Positions 20,590-32,292 of a stretch of DNA of 64,000 nt are shown piece by piece. Source of the DNA: Stenopsyche tienmushanensis. Its lineage: Eukaryota; Arthropoda; Insecta; Trichoptera; Stenopsychidae. The position numbers were made by a program, and so were the translations under genes. Numbering within the stretch: position 1 is the first letter of the stretch; every line of letters starts with the position of its first letter. Below the pieces are notes generated by a model. That model saw only the letters and a program-made list of their open reading frames with translations, was not told the DNA's origin and searched no databases. The stretch is from NCBI GenBank assembly GCA_008973525.1, contig WACJ01000358.1:186001-250000 (forward strand), given 5' to 3'.

Positions 20590-23182
20590 ATCAAATATTA
20601 AGCATATGTTTATAAAAAGAGAAAAGACGTTAATTCTAACAGCTGGACCATAATTTTTATAAAAATATTTTTTTAAGAAAACTTTGAAAAATGTGTTTTT
20701 AAACGACGAAGAAGTAAAACTTTGCCGAAATTTTTTATAATTATTAAATTTGTGTAAAATTGTAAAGAGTATATTAAATTGAAAAATATATATATTTTTA
20801 AGTTGCAAACTCACACATATTGCTAATTGTATAATACAATAACATAATAAAATTTATCGACAAAATTTTGATATAAGTTATTTTTAATATTCGGATATCT
20901 ATCCGAATATCAAGAATTTGGTGTTGATCAGATGTCTTTGGATCCGCAGATAAATTTGCAGGCTTATGGGCTTATTTTGTAAGCCCCACATATATTTTGC
21001 ACTAACTTAGCACGTAGAAAACTTTTAATGTAGCAAACTTGAGATGGAATCGATTGAGTCTTAAAAGTTATATTTCAGTCAATCTTTTCGTTCCCGGTTG
21101 ATTGCTTCGAAACTTTGGACTCTGTGTTTTTTCCCGAAGATAATTCAGTTATTAAAAAATATTTTTTGTTACGGAAGACACTGTTTATATTTACGGTTTA
21201 TCAAAAACTTGGTCCAAGAAACCGATCTCCAAAATATAAAGGTTTGCAGATAAAAATGATACAAAGCAGCATCAGTATTCTTGCTTTGCATTTTATTTTT
21301 ATTTTTTGGCAAATTTATACCTGGTTAAATTTCTTCATTTATACTTCACCAAGAACCAAATTTTTACGCAAATTTATCTTAACCATCGTTATTTTACTTT
21401 TCTGCGTCGATATTATAGAAAATTTTATTTCATACATTATAAAATTCTAGCTGTTTTTATTATTATTAATTATTGTTATTTTTAAAGTTTTCCACTAAAC
21501 AATAACCTTTATGAATACAAATTATAAATTAGATAGAAATTCGTTTAAATAATATTTTTGTGGGAAATAATATTGAAAATAGTTGTTTCAATATTGTAAG
21601 TATGTATTAATTTTATTCCTCAATTTGTATTTGAACTCAAATTTTCCAAAATGCCAAAACTTGAGTCATAATTTTAAATTAAAATAAATAAGAATACTTG
21701 TAATTTGTTCTTAAAAGCAGAAGTTAAAAACAGAAAAAAGTATTTAAATAAATATAAGATAATAAGAAAATAAACTGTGTTCTTTCAATAATTGGTAAAT
21801 TCTCGTTTGTAAATATAAATATTCTATTATACACAATATTTAATAAAAGTATATGAATTGTAACTTTATAGAATTTATCCATAATGAATAGTTTAATGGA
21901 AATGTAAATAATTCAAGTCGACTGTGTTAGAATAACGAAAATTTTATAATCAATAAGCAATCAAATTATTGAATTATTGAACCAAAAACGTAATGTTGGA
22001 TGAAAATATTTTTATTTTTTAGTCTTTTAAAATAAAAACTTGCAATTCGCGAATAAATCCCTAGTTCTTGGCTATTAAACTATTAATTTTGCACGTATGA
22101 CAGAAAAATTGATCAGGTAATAGAAATAGTTATTAGTGTTTCAATGAAATTTTTTCTTCTAAAAATAATTGAACTCAATTCAAATATTAAAAGTATGCTT
22201 TTTATATGCGTTAATTGATATAATTTTTCAATGCAAAAATATTTATGTAACCCCATGTATTGTTGCAAATGAAAACGTATAGATTTCAGTGGGATCCTTT
22301 ACAAGGTTAGCAAAAAATACCTTTTCGCACGGAATCCCAACGTGAATTTATGTCCGATATTTCCTTATCTATAGTTCTATCCACTTTCCCCTCAAATTCA
22401 GCCAACACATAAATTTTACCCCTTTATAAAAAGATCTCCTCGGCCTTTGTGCTGCAAAATATCATAATTTATACGAGTTGTACCGTATAAAACCGTGAAT
22501 CATGACGAAGGTTTATTGTATAATCGTTACGTACATTTTTATGGCCACAGGATGTCCAAATAAATTGAAATAGCCTTCGTCGACAGTTTTTATTTGCACT
22601 ATATTCAATAAGCTCCGTTGCGAAATATCGATCTTTATGATGGGCTTTAAAACTAATAAGTGTCGCCGAATATATTAAAAATGGGATTATAAACATCGAC
22701 GTGAATTTAAAGCGACACGACAGACGCGATATCATTCAATAATCAATCAACCTTAATACGTTTTTATTTTATTTATAGCCACGTATTAATTTGACTTCGT
22801 TTATATGCACATAAATTTCCATGGAGATTTTTTTGCGGATAGCCAATTTCATAAGTGATACATTAAAATATTAAAGCATCACAATATTTACTTATTTAAA
22901 ATCAAAAATCTCTTTAAAAAAAAAGACTCATTAAAGATGATAGATGAAAAATTTATTGGATCATTAATAATATTTTTCGTAATTTTAACTTATTAATATT
23001 ACAAAAGATTTGTACTAAAATATTCAAACATTAGGCTGATAAATATTATATAATTACATCAAAGCTTATAAATATCGTTTGTATCCTCTCTTAGCTTTAT
23101 TAATTTTCTTCCTCTTTAACACAGGTAAAATATTTTGCATTTTGATTATTCTCATATATTATAGTATTTATACAATACATAG
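20590..23182. other. AT-rich stretch, no gene supported
   Basis: No exon or element could be supported. One open frame (21,115-21,450, plus) encodes 111 residues rich in Phe, Ile and Leu with two hydrophobic segments, but in such AT-rich DNA this composition arises by chance. The part at 22,290-22,740 is a higher-complexity patch without recognised content. Confidence 0.45.
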
Positions 23183-23969
23183 GATAGTAAGGATGATCGC
23201 CTATTTGCGAGCGAATTCCAGTGATTTAGAAAGAGCACTCTTGTACGTTGATCTCGGAGAGAGACAGAGACGGAGAGAGTATGTTGCGTACATCATACGA
23301 TTGTATAGATCGATAACCCAAATTTATCGACTAATAATGGTGTGTGACTAATATAGTTAATCGATTTTAAGTGTATTGTTTATGTTTACTTGAAGACATG
23401 ACCGAATAATGTGTGCTATCGACAGTGTTTATTTAACTCGTTCGTCGCTACGTCCATTTAAAAATAACAATAACTAAAAATTACATATACTATGCATAAA
23501 AATATGTTTAAAATAAAATTTTAAACATTATATTATGTAGCATGGTGTTCATTAAAATAATTCAAACACATATGAGGTGATTTTGGATAATTAGGACAAT
23601 ATGTTGAAACCATTTTAACATTTTTTTCCCGCTTTCTGGCGATCGAGAATTTGTCTCATCTTTTTGTAGCAAAGAGTACAATTCCTTCTAATTGATTTGC
23701 CTTGCGGATTTTTATAAAATTTATAAATTTTAATTTTTCGACCGTCTTTCTCTATCTAAATATCTTTCGAAATCAACCTCGCAATTTGCATTCTTACTTG
23801 CACTATCGAATTTGGGCCCCGTGAGAAACAACACTGATTCACTTTGAGCGACGAAAGTGTTAAATGAAGGCTTCATACGCGCTGCTGCGGTCCTCACAGA
23901 TAAGTAGCGGACAAGCAAATATAGCATCTAAGACTATGCACATTTTAAATTAACTCACTACCCAAAGGA
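23183..23969 (-). mobile_element. piggyBac-like relic with transposase tail
   Basis: The right end GGGTAGTGAGTTAATTT (inverted) abuts TTAA (23,970-23,973), the piggyBac target. The left ~280 bp (GCACTCTTGTACGTTGATCT, GAGACAGAGACGG, ACGATTGTATAGATCG, TATCGACAGTGTTTATTTAA) is shared with the TTAA-flanked elements at 33,236-33,757 and 52,630-53,006. The left terminus is eroded and approximate. The insert between these parts carries a piggyBac transposase tail on the minus strand (23,540-23,710). This makes it the probable parent type of the shorter, coding-free copies. Confidence 0.75.
23540..23710 (-). pseudogene. piggyBac transposase C-terminal cysteine-rich tail
   Basis: On the minus strand the sequence reads GKSIRRNCTLCYKKMRQ and, after one frameshift, KNVKMVSTYCPNYPKSPHMC then LNYFNEHH. 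PiggyBac transposases end in a zinc-binding cysteine-rich domain with C-x-x-C-Y-K, then V-x-T-Y-C-x-x-C, K-P-x-x-C-x-x-C-F and a final acidic/His end. The first C-x-x-C is intact, while the second Cys of the next two pairs is Tyr (CPNY, CLNY). The frameshift and lost cysteines show it is inactive. The catalytic core is not seen upstream. Confidence 0.8.
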
Positions 23970-23974
23970 TTAAT

Positions 23975-24300
23975 ACACAGTAAAGTCTCGAATCGCGAGG
24001 CACTCCGGATGCCGTAAAAAGGCCTCGACGAGAAGCAAAGGGGCTCCGCTTTCAGTGGCAATGGGGCTCTGCAGCCCCGAGACGAACTCGCAGGATATGC
24101 GACGGAAATTCTTATTTAACCTCCACAGAGAGGTAATTCTATATCTCTGACCCATACCGAAAAGAAGGAGGATTAATACAACCTGCCAACAATTAATACG
24201 ACCAGTCAGCAAGGCTCCCCCGAAAAAACCGACAGTTTGTTCGTCCTGCAACCCTTAGGAACGGTTGCAAAGGGTGAACAGCATAAAAAACGGCTCGCTT
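23975..24300. other. GC-richer patch of unknown nature
   Basis: About 325 bp, starting right after the piggyBac relic, are clearly less AT-rich than the surroundings. The minus strand is open for 93 codons (24,251-23,970), including an ILLLFGMG hydrophobic part, but no domain is recognisable. The plus strand contains GAGGCACTCCGGATGCCGTA and GGGGCTCTGCAGCCCC, a near-palindrome. It could be a piece of an unrecognised transposon or RNA gene. Confidence 0.3.
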
Positions 24301-24455
24301 TGACCAAAATAATCGATATTCAAAGACGAAATTATAATTTTAATTAATTAATTTACTTTTATATTATTATAATTACTCAAAAATAATTGGGAATTATTCC
24401 CACGCTACAGTGAAAAAGACAAATTTCATGATGTATGCAAAGTACATTCAAAATA

Positions 24456-24475
24456 TTCTTCTTCTTCTTCTTCTT
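24456..24475 (+). repeat. TTC microsatellite
   Basis: About seven units of TTC in 20 bp. Confidence 0.85.
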
Positions 24476-26256
24476 GAAGGAGATTTTCAAATAAGAATTT
24501 TCTAAGAAAGAATTTTTCACTTATTAGTTTCTATTGTCATTCAAATATATCTTTATTATTAATTATATTAATATGATCACTCAAGTTTTTTGCATGATGT
24601 TTTTTTTCCGTTGTATTAATTCAAATTCGAATCTTTGTAATAAAAATCCAGGATCTATTAGTCAGTCTATTAAATATACTGATGAAGATACATTTCCATA
24701 TAAATTTTACATATAAATACAGCAGTAGTTGTAGTATTGCTTCAAGTGTTATTTTTAAGACAAAGATAGAAATCAGCAAGTAGAAGTCTTCCCAGCGCTA
24801 TTAATATTTTTATGTGTACTAAATACGTAGACTCCGATGGAAGCGTATATCGCAATAAAAGGTTTTATGTTTTTCAGCTTTCTAGAGGGTGGAATTTATG
24901 TCTCGATGCATTTCACCCTGTATTGTTGGATTTTTTATTCTGTTATAACGATCACATAAAATATTAAATTGCAACGGGAAGTTCTTTTGTAAGAGCGTGT
25001 GGTTCGCTGAGCTTCGTACATGTTCAAAACACAATTTATTCAACAATGTGTATCTTATTTCCCATAAGATTTCTTGACTTCGTCTATTTAACGAGCGTCA
25101 AAAATTAAAGAGAATGTGGAATACAAAAGTGGGCGGAAAAGTTGGTAACATTAAATGGTTATATAACGGGAAGATTTTCGGTTCTACAGAGGGTACTCGT
25201 GTTCTAGCAACTTTGCACTCAAACAACTTAGGCGAACCGCTCTCATTCAACATTTTACGTCAAAATTAACCGAATCCAGTCTTTTAGGGATTATTTCATT
25301 CAACTGAACCTCTCCGTTTTGCATAACTTCTAAAAACTCGAATATCCCAAATAAATGTTTCCACCATGACCGCAAACTTCCACACAAAGACTCATTAGGC
25401 CATGCTAAAAATTGTTCAGGACGAGGGTGGCTCTAAATTATTATAATATCTTGAAATAAAAATACTCAAATGGCTTACATACATGGGTAACTTTTATTGC
25501 GATTTAATTTTTTTTTACAATTTCAAGTAACATCTTTTGTACAAAAATATTCTAATAAATTATCGTTTTAAAATAATAATTTTCTATATATTTTAATTAA
25601 AAAAATTAACTCAAACAAGTCCAAATCAAATGATCATTTTATACATACATCTTAAATACTATACGTATATGTGAACAAAATACATTTGGCTTACAATACA
25701 AAATGGCGAACGTTTTTCGATCAGTACATTAAGTCATATTACGTATTTATACTAAATTCAAACAAAAATATGCCGTCTTTATAATTTCATATATATTTCC
25801 AATTTAAATTTAAAGCTTTTGTTCCAAAATAATGTGGACATTTTGATCTAATATTTTGGAAATACAAAATCAATAGAGTCGCTTATGCAGGACACGCGAT
25901 CTATAGATCGCTACTTATGCTCAAATATTAAATATTTAATAAATCAAACATTTTATATAGACTTTTTTTAAATTATATAAAATTTACATACTCAATCGTA
26001 TTAATAATTGATTTACAAACACATCGTGAATAAAAATATTCGAACAAAATCATAATTGGTATCGGAATGCAATCACTTGACAAGCCACTTGTCAAATAAT
26101 AATTTATAAATGAGATGAATCAGACATTCGATCTAAATCTAAATCTTGCTATTGATCATAAGACAGCTGCATTTGCACCATTGGCCATAACGTACATTGG
26201 ACGTAGATGAATGTATGCTAAAATGTTTATAATCAGCAATCGAATACAAATACACC
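24476..26256. other. AT-rich stretch, no gene seen
   Basis: No gene is seen. It contains the 16-bp perfect palindrome at 25,896-25,911, described separately. Confidence 0.5.
25896..25911. repeat. 16-bp perfect palindrome
   Basis: GCGATCTATAGATCGC is fully self-complementary. It is flanked by similar short words (CGCTTATGC on the left, GCTACTTATGC on the right). No function is known; it may be a chance feature or a target for a dimeric DNA-binding protein. Confidence 0.8.
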
Positions 26257-26420
26257 TTGGCCTCGTATAACACTGACATTATACAGCACGGTTTTAATGT
26301 AACACGATTTCAAATAAAATTTAATGAGCATGCTTATAATTTCAATTTATTTGCATTCGGGCGTATATCTTATATAACACGGATTTGTATTACACATAAG
26401 ACCGTGTTATACGAGGCCAA
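26257..26420. mobile_element. Short MITE with perfect 17-bp terminal inverted repeats
   Basis: TTGGCCTCGTATAACAC at 26,257-26,273 is exactly inverted at 26,404-26,420. The 164-bp unit is AT-rich, with further imperfect symmetry inside (ACACGATTT on the left, ACACGGATT towards the right). The CCTCGTATAAC-type terminus recalls pogo/Tigger elements; the TA target duplication is not clear. It has no coding. Confidence 0.75.
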
Positions 26421-28680
26421 AATATCAGCATGCTAAAAAATATATTTCTTTTAAATATGACAAAATGACCGAATAAATCAAATATTTGCACAAGTTGTAC
26501 AATTTTCAGGTGCATTATGCGACCGAATTCATATTATATGTCATTTAAATAGCTGGAGCTCATTCGGTGTTCATTTTCGATTGTATAACGACCACTTTTG
26601 CATCTGGTCGCTCGGGCAATTTCAAAGATTTATGACCACAATCGTCCAAAGACGACCGCTTTCTATGCCAGCAACGCAAACTGGTTAAAAATCCAAATTT
26701 TCAATTGATTTTCCGATCTATTAAATTTATTTAATTATAATCTAAACTAGTCCTTAATTGAATGGTATAAACGTGTTAAAATAATGCGAATTTTTGGCAT
26801 GTATTTATTCTATGTCTGAATTTGTAGAATAGACGAGAAATTAATCACAACCTGACATAGAATTTATGATTTTAAAAATTAAAAAAAAATTAAATTAATT
26901 AAATACACATTAGATAAATATTGATTTTTTTTATTATATAAGACGCTAAACTAACATAACGACTATTGAAAAATTCACTTAGCTTGTATATTTATCTTGT
27001 AGCATATTTTTTATACTTTGCAGCAATTCGTTTACTTAACCCATTTATGTACAAAAATTATAGTATATTTATATTTATCCTAGTAAAATTCGATTGTTGT
27101 ATATAACTCAATATATAATATATTATATACAATATCAATCAAAGAAATCCCTTTGTAAATCCAACAAATATTTATTACGCTTACAATTTATTAAATCATA
27201 CAAAAAATTGACTAAAGCTTAATGATTTAGTAGTTTAAAAAAAATAAATACAATATCGCTTTTGAAGTGATTTCTTTGATTGTTACTATTCTGTAAAGGA
27301 CATTGTATTGTAGAAGTATGGGTAGATATAACATATTATAGAACACGTATTATTTTGAAATTGGAACATTTTACATACATATATTTCAACGACGATGATT
27401 TTCTTTGAAATTTTCAATGCTTGAAGTTAAAACCCTTGTTTCCACAAAAATCAAACTTTTTTTAAATTTGTTTGTTAGTTTTTAAATGTCGATGTACAAA
27501 ACAATACGCAAATATATCTATTTACTAAGTTTGTAATTATCGTAACATATCTCCAACATACATTTGAATGTATCACATTCATGCTTATGACTAAATCACA
27601 TAGATAATAATAGTATAATTTACCAATTACATTTGATCAAATCAAATTTTATGTCTCACATTTGATTTTGCTTAAGTGAAAAACGAATACAATTACTAAT
27701 GTCATGTAACTTGATTTCATAGAGTTGATGCTACTTGTGCTTGATGTCACTGCAATGAAAAAAAAAACATCTATTATAACCTGTGATCTATAAAATGCCA
27801 CATTTCATCTCATATTCGTTTCTATCCCTTTTAAAAATATATAATTCTTCTAAAAATAAATAAATAAATAGTATTAAGAGGGAGCGATAAACAGTAAATA
27901 TGATCAATGGGATAAAAGCTTCAAACCAATCACCATAAATAATTTCGATTCATTGTTGATGATGTTTTTAAGGGTAGCAATTGATTATTACCACAAAAAA
28001 AAATCGTGTAAGATTTTTGCATAGTATCCACTTTTCAACACAAGTTACAGATAATATTATTGTCCAGAAACTTCATATAAAACTAATTTACAAGGTAAAC
28101 AGAATGGTTGTTTGGGCATCATTTGAAGTAAATACTTCTAAAGTTGGAATATTTATAGTATACATGAAGCTTTCATGCGTTTTAAATGAGCCCTGAAAAT
28201 AGACTTATATGATGTGATTTGTAAAAAATTATATACTTTATTCAAACCAATTAAATATATATGTAGTAAATCATTCGGGTTCTTAAAATTATTATTTTTT
28301 TTAGTTTAATTTAATTTAATTTGATTTAAAAAATTGCTACGTTAAATCCCACAATTTTGTTCAGATTAGAACCAAATTCATCAGATTTATGCGAAATTAG
28401 TATAACACAATGAGCTTTCACCGCCAACAGCACAGAATGAATTTTCAATAGAGATACAATAATTAACCGAGTAATACAATTCAACTCTAGAATCCAAAAC
28501 ACAAACCCTACATATTAATTATATTACCCACTGAATGTTCGTTTCCTACCCTCTGAATGAATATAAATAATCACATTGAATAATTGAACACAATGCCATT
28601 GTGTGCAATATTATTGGATCGAGATTAAAAATGTATGCAATATGATATATTTATGAATGTAGAAACATAGTAAAAATTGA
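26421..28680. other. AT-rich stretch 3' of the beat gene
   Basis: No coding exon could be recognised on either strand. If beat exon 5 is terminal, the proximal part would be 3' UTR on the minus strand, with a possible polyadenylation signal at 28,242-28,237. If exon 5 is spliced, the last exon is hidden here, further left, or outside the window. Confidence 0.4.
28237..28242 (-). terminator. Candidate polyadenylation signal AATAAA
   Basis: AATAAA on the minus strand lies about 440 bases after the TAG that would end exon 5. Such hexamers are common in AT-rich DNA, so this only matters if exon 5 is the last exon. Confidence 0.2.
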
Positions 28681-28887
28681 CTAACCTCTGCCAATCCTCG
28701 GAGGGCCATCAGCAACCCCCAGAGGAAGCTCCGCATTGTCTTTGTAAAGATCTAAAACCCTGGCTAAGCACCTCAGTATAGGAGGGCCTTCCGAAAAATG
28801 ATCACTTAATAGATATAATGAAATGGAAAGTTCCGATTTATAAAGTCCTTCCTTCTCCGGATGATGTCTCAGCTGTCCCGGACTAAT
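28681..28887 (-). CDS. beat-like exon 5: second half of Ig 2 (possibly terminal)
   Basis: The acceptor TTCTTCAACAG precedes the exon at 28,887. It reads ISPGQLRHHPEKEGLYKSEL, then SISLYLLSDHFSEGPPILRC and LARVLDLYKDNAEL, and finishes GVADGPPRIGR. HPEKEGLYKSELSI and the LRC Cys (residue 217) are typical of the end of the beat second Ig domain; Cys217 pairs with Cys158 of exon 4. Two ends are possible. A donor GGCAGAG|GTTAGT at 28,686/28,685 would leave phase 1 for another exon. Reading on instead gives Gly and a TAG stop at 28,683-28,681, for a protein of 245 residues. Many beat proteins have a longer tail after Ig 2, so splicing onward is quite possible; no convincing sixth exon was found in the window. 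Confidence 0.9.
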   Translation of the reverse strand: MSPGQLRHHPEKEGLYKSELSISLYLLSDHFSEGPPILRCLARVLDLYKDNAELPLGVADGPPRIGRG

Positions 28888-28962
28888 CTGTTGAAGAAAA
28901 ATAGAATGACTCCCTTGCCAAGAACGTGTACTCCCACACATAATAAAGATAAATCCACTCAA

Positions 28963-29933
28963 ATATAATACAAAGTTCGAGTTGGGTCAAACTACAAATA
29001 CACATGCATTTTTGTAGGGTACAAGTTGATTATTCCGGGAACGATATCACTTCTAGAAGAGGAGCTTAATGGCATTTCTTGACAGGCCAATTTACGTCTG
29101 GAAATGGATAATATCCTCACGCCGCTCGGGTCTTCAGCTCGACTAAAAAAGAGTCGTTGCCTCAAGACAAATTATTTCTTGAATGCATCTTAAAATACAT
29201 GTTTATACGAACGTTTCGCTTTATCATGGAAATAAATCAGTGTAAGTCGCAGACTGAAACGTCAAAATTGTATTGACTCATCTAATCGTTAAGCATTTTT
29301 AGTGCCAAGAATGTCAAACATTATTTGTCAGTCTTTCGTACGAAATGCCTGAAGCGTGCTTCGTCGTCTATAATTCAAGAACTTTAACACACATTTGATG
29401 TTTACTCTGTTTTTATCCAAGATGACAATGTAAATGTCGCTCGACAATCACTATAATTGTGTTAACATAGCGTTCTTTCTTTCCATTCTCTTTCTCTACA
29501 AAGTATAAAACGATGACACTTTAACCTATTTGGGGTTAATAATGTGTCATTATTTATTACTTGCAACTATTACATCATTTTCTCGTGTGATGATTTACTC
29601 GGTTTCCCCAAAAATATATATATTGTTTATAATTTAAAAGTGGTAAATATTTATTTTCTTCCTGTTACATTTCAATCAATTGATATTTGTGCTAAGTTAA
29701 TATTAAAAAATTTCCCTAAAAATATTTGGTAGTTTAGAATTTATAAGCGTTTTTTATATAAGAATATTTTGTCACGAAAAGGGCGCAATTTAATCCGCTA
29801 TCAGCACCCGACTAAAATGTGTTAATCCATATAATGTATAAATAAAGGTTGAATATTATAAATAGTCTTGTGATATTTAAATAAAAATGATGTGTCTTTA
29901 TTGTAAATTTAAAGTGTTTTACTGATCATTTAA
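28963..29933. other. beat intron 4, plain part
   Basis: AT-rich intron sequence between exon 5 and the Helitron. There are no exons or elements that I can recognise. Confidence 0.5.
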
Positions 29934-30288
29934 TCTAATGTATAAAAAATAATGTCTGTTTGTTCGTATGTAATCCGCTGCCATACCGTTCATCAGATTG
30001 CAATAGAATTTCATCTACTTATTGCTAAGAATTGCGCGAGTAACATAAGCATAGTCCAATATACAAAAATAAAAAAAATGTTTGTTCGTATTTTATGCGC
30101 TGCCATACCGTTCATTCGATTGCAATAAAACTTTGCCAACTTATTGTTTGCACTTTTTCAAATAATATAGGCATAGTATAATTAACTTACAGTAGATATT
30201 AAGGACAGGAAACAAAACAAATTTCATTCTTTCTATCATTCCTAATTAAACAAGATAACTCAGCAGCATCGCGCCGAGTACCAGCTAG
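29934..30288 (+). mobile_element. Complete short Helitron (355 bp)
   Basis: The 5' end is TC (29,934) after A (29,933) and the 3' end CTAG (30,285-30,288) before T: insertion between A and T with no target duplication, as Helitrons do. The 3' end is preceded by the GC-rich run GCATCGCGCCGAGTACCAG. The body has two related units, each with CGCTGCCATACCGTTCAT and a GATTGCAATA run, about 118-135 bp apart. There is no Rep or helicase coding, so it is non-autonomous. It lies in beat intron 4, antisense to the gene, and ends 86 bp from the exon 4 splice donor. Confidence 0.85.
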
Positions 30289-30374
30289 TTACATTATAAA
30301 TATAAAGAAATCAAATAAAAAGACGTATATATACACAAATATGCGTGTTTAAAATACATTTCAATAATACTTAC

Positions 30375-30508
30375 TTGCATATTATTTATGAAAAAAGTTA
30401 AATTGGCCATTGGTCGGGAGGGTAGCGCTGTACAGTTCGCCCTCAATATATCTCCCGGTTCATATTGAGGTCGTTCCGTAACTATCACTGGAGGTCCTTG
30501 TGGAAGAG
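30375..30508 (-). CDS. beat-like exon 4: first half of Ig 2
   Basis: The acceptor TTTTTTTGCAG precedes 30,508, and CAA|GTAAGT marks the end at 30,375. With the G carried over from exon 3 it encodes residues 133-177: ALPQGPPVIVTERPQYEPGD, ILRANCTALPSRPMANLTFF, INNMQ. GPP-x-I, Y-x-P-G-D and ANCTA are the conserved opening of the beat second Ig domain; Cys158 is its first cysteine. LTFFINN stands where many Ig domains have Trp; Phe here is usual in beat proteins as far as I recall. Sequons are NCT and NLT. The exon leaves phase 0. Confidence 0.92.
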
Positions 30509-31463
30509 CTGCAAAAAAATCACACTATGAATTTTCCACGTCATTACGCAAATTTAAGCCCTGAAATAGCACATATATCAAGCTTTATCCGGATTGATTA
30601 TCTCGGCTTCGTGTGTTGGCATTTCCACTCCCGATCGTTACGCTACAAATACGATTATTAAGTTGTGTGCAGTTCATTCACCAAAACTACCTCCATAAGT
30701 TTCTTGCGTGCCTGTACTCTTCTAAACGAATTACAAGGGTGCCACCGGCCAAAGTATGTGGAAAGTCATTTTCCTGGGGAATGCCGTTAACTGAGTACCC
30801 CGGTCGAATGTGTCAAAGTAGGCCGGCTTGTTAGTCGATAAGGGCCCAGGACCCCGTCGGGCTTACGTGGCAAATGCTATTTACCCAGCTGGCTTCCATG
30901 ACTAACTTTTCCAACTTATTACCTTCCGGCCCTGCACTCATTAAAGATTGCCACTTTGACGCGCAACCCTTGAATCTCTTTTTACGCGGTGGGACTTTGG
31001 GGTATGTCTTTTTAGCGATCATCTTGCTAAACAAGTTATCATCGCGTGTTTTGGGCTCATAACCGACAACTAGTTTTAGTGTGGTTATACTTTAAGACTC
31101 TTCATGCAGTTTATAACATAAATTATATTAAGGAAAGGCATGGAGGTTATCAACCCATGAGAGGACGACGAGCAAACATACGAGAGTGTTAAGAAGTCAC
31201 TTTAGGTGTTGGTAAATTTTGTTTGACATTTCTGCTAAAACATGAGAGCTTTTGTGAATTATACTTTTCAAAAGTAAAAACAATTTACGAAAAGTAAATA
31301 AATAAAATAACACGTTGTCAAAATCATATAAAACTGCAATCCATGAAATGTGTTAAGAAACACTAAAAAATTAAGAATACATAATGAAAAAAAAATGTGT
31401 CCGTTAGTAATTATTACTTACTTATAAAAAATTACGTTATTAAAATTATTATAAAAACGAGTA
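30509..31463. other. beat intron 3, part with GC-richer patch
   Basis: The part at 30,600-31,062 is clearly less AT-rich than the rest of the intron and has open frames on both strands (30,613-30,834 and 30,874-31,062 plus; 31,034-30,831 minus). None shows a domain I know, and none has both splice sites in a fitting phase. It may be conserved regulatory sequence or an old insertion. It contains CCCAGGACCCCGTCGGGC. Confidence 0.35.
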
Positions 31464-32292
31464 CACTCAAACCTCTTTTTGTGCGATTTCGAAGTTATGC
31501 GGTTTTTTTTTTAATTTCATAAAGAGTACGTATCGAGATATTTTGGATAAACAAGGAAATAAATCATCAACACTAACTGAAATTTGGAAAAAAATATAAT
31601 CTGGGACTGTGTAAATCATATTGCATCTGCTATTGCTGAATTACGACCACGCCACGATTTTGGTTTAAATTTTTGAAAAAAACGATTTCGTTTTCTTGTA
31701 TTTTTCCAATGTTTCGACTTTTAAAAATACATTCTCAAAAGGAATTTTCAAAATTCCAACTATTAACAGAGCTATAGCTATTTTAGTGACGCGGCAACTT
31801 GGCCGGTCCTACCATGATGAAATATTTTAACGCGTTATTCTCGAAAATACTTTTTTCAATACAGTTGACATCATATCTTTAGTTTTAATACATTAATTTA
31901 CTTTTAACTGGATACCAGATTTATTTTTTAATTATTTAAAAAAAAATAAAAATGATAAAATAAGGTTTAAAATGACTTGGCTCATTTTTGTATTTTTTTT
32001 TAATTAGGGACTTTAGTAACATCTTGAACATGAATTATATTATTGGAAAGAGAAAATCTACACAGAAAAATGATGACATTGACACTGGGTAAACTATTTC
32101 TTCCAGATGAAATGTCCTGTTTTTTTTATTAACTTTTTTTATGCGATTTTGGATATATTTTATAAAGCTGTTTTAAAGTTATACGGTTTTTAAAATCCAT
32201 GGAACACATCTTCACTTTTTCTATGTAAGTCATTGCTTTTTTTGGGCGATTTTCCGCGGAATTCATCTACCGCACAAAAAAAGGTTTAAGTG
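31464..32292. mobile_element. pogo/Tigger-like non-autonomous element, copy 2
   Basis: The ends are CACTCAAACCTCTTTTTGTG (left) and, inverted, CACTTAAACCTTTTTTTGTG (right). The left flank is TA; the right flank is TT, probably a mutated TA. The subterminal motifs GATTTCGAAGTTATGCGG and TTTTAAAATCCATGGAA match the copy at 15,993-16,887 in order and orientation. No transposase frame is seen. It lies in beat intron 3. Confidence 0.8.

Noticed and set aside
21115..21450. 111-residue membrane protein gene
   Set aside because: Phe/Ile/Leu-rich composition is expected of chance frames in AT-rich DNA; no similarity, no promoter or splice context.
22469..22735. Sixth exon of the beat gene
   Set aside because: The frame has no beat-like tail features, and no acceptor in the right phase was convincing.
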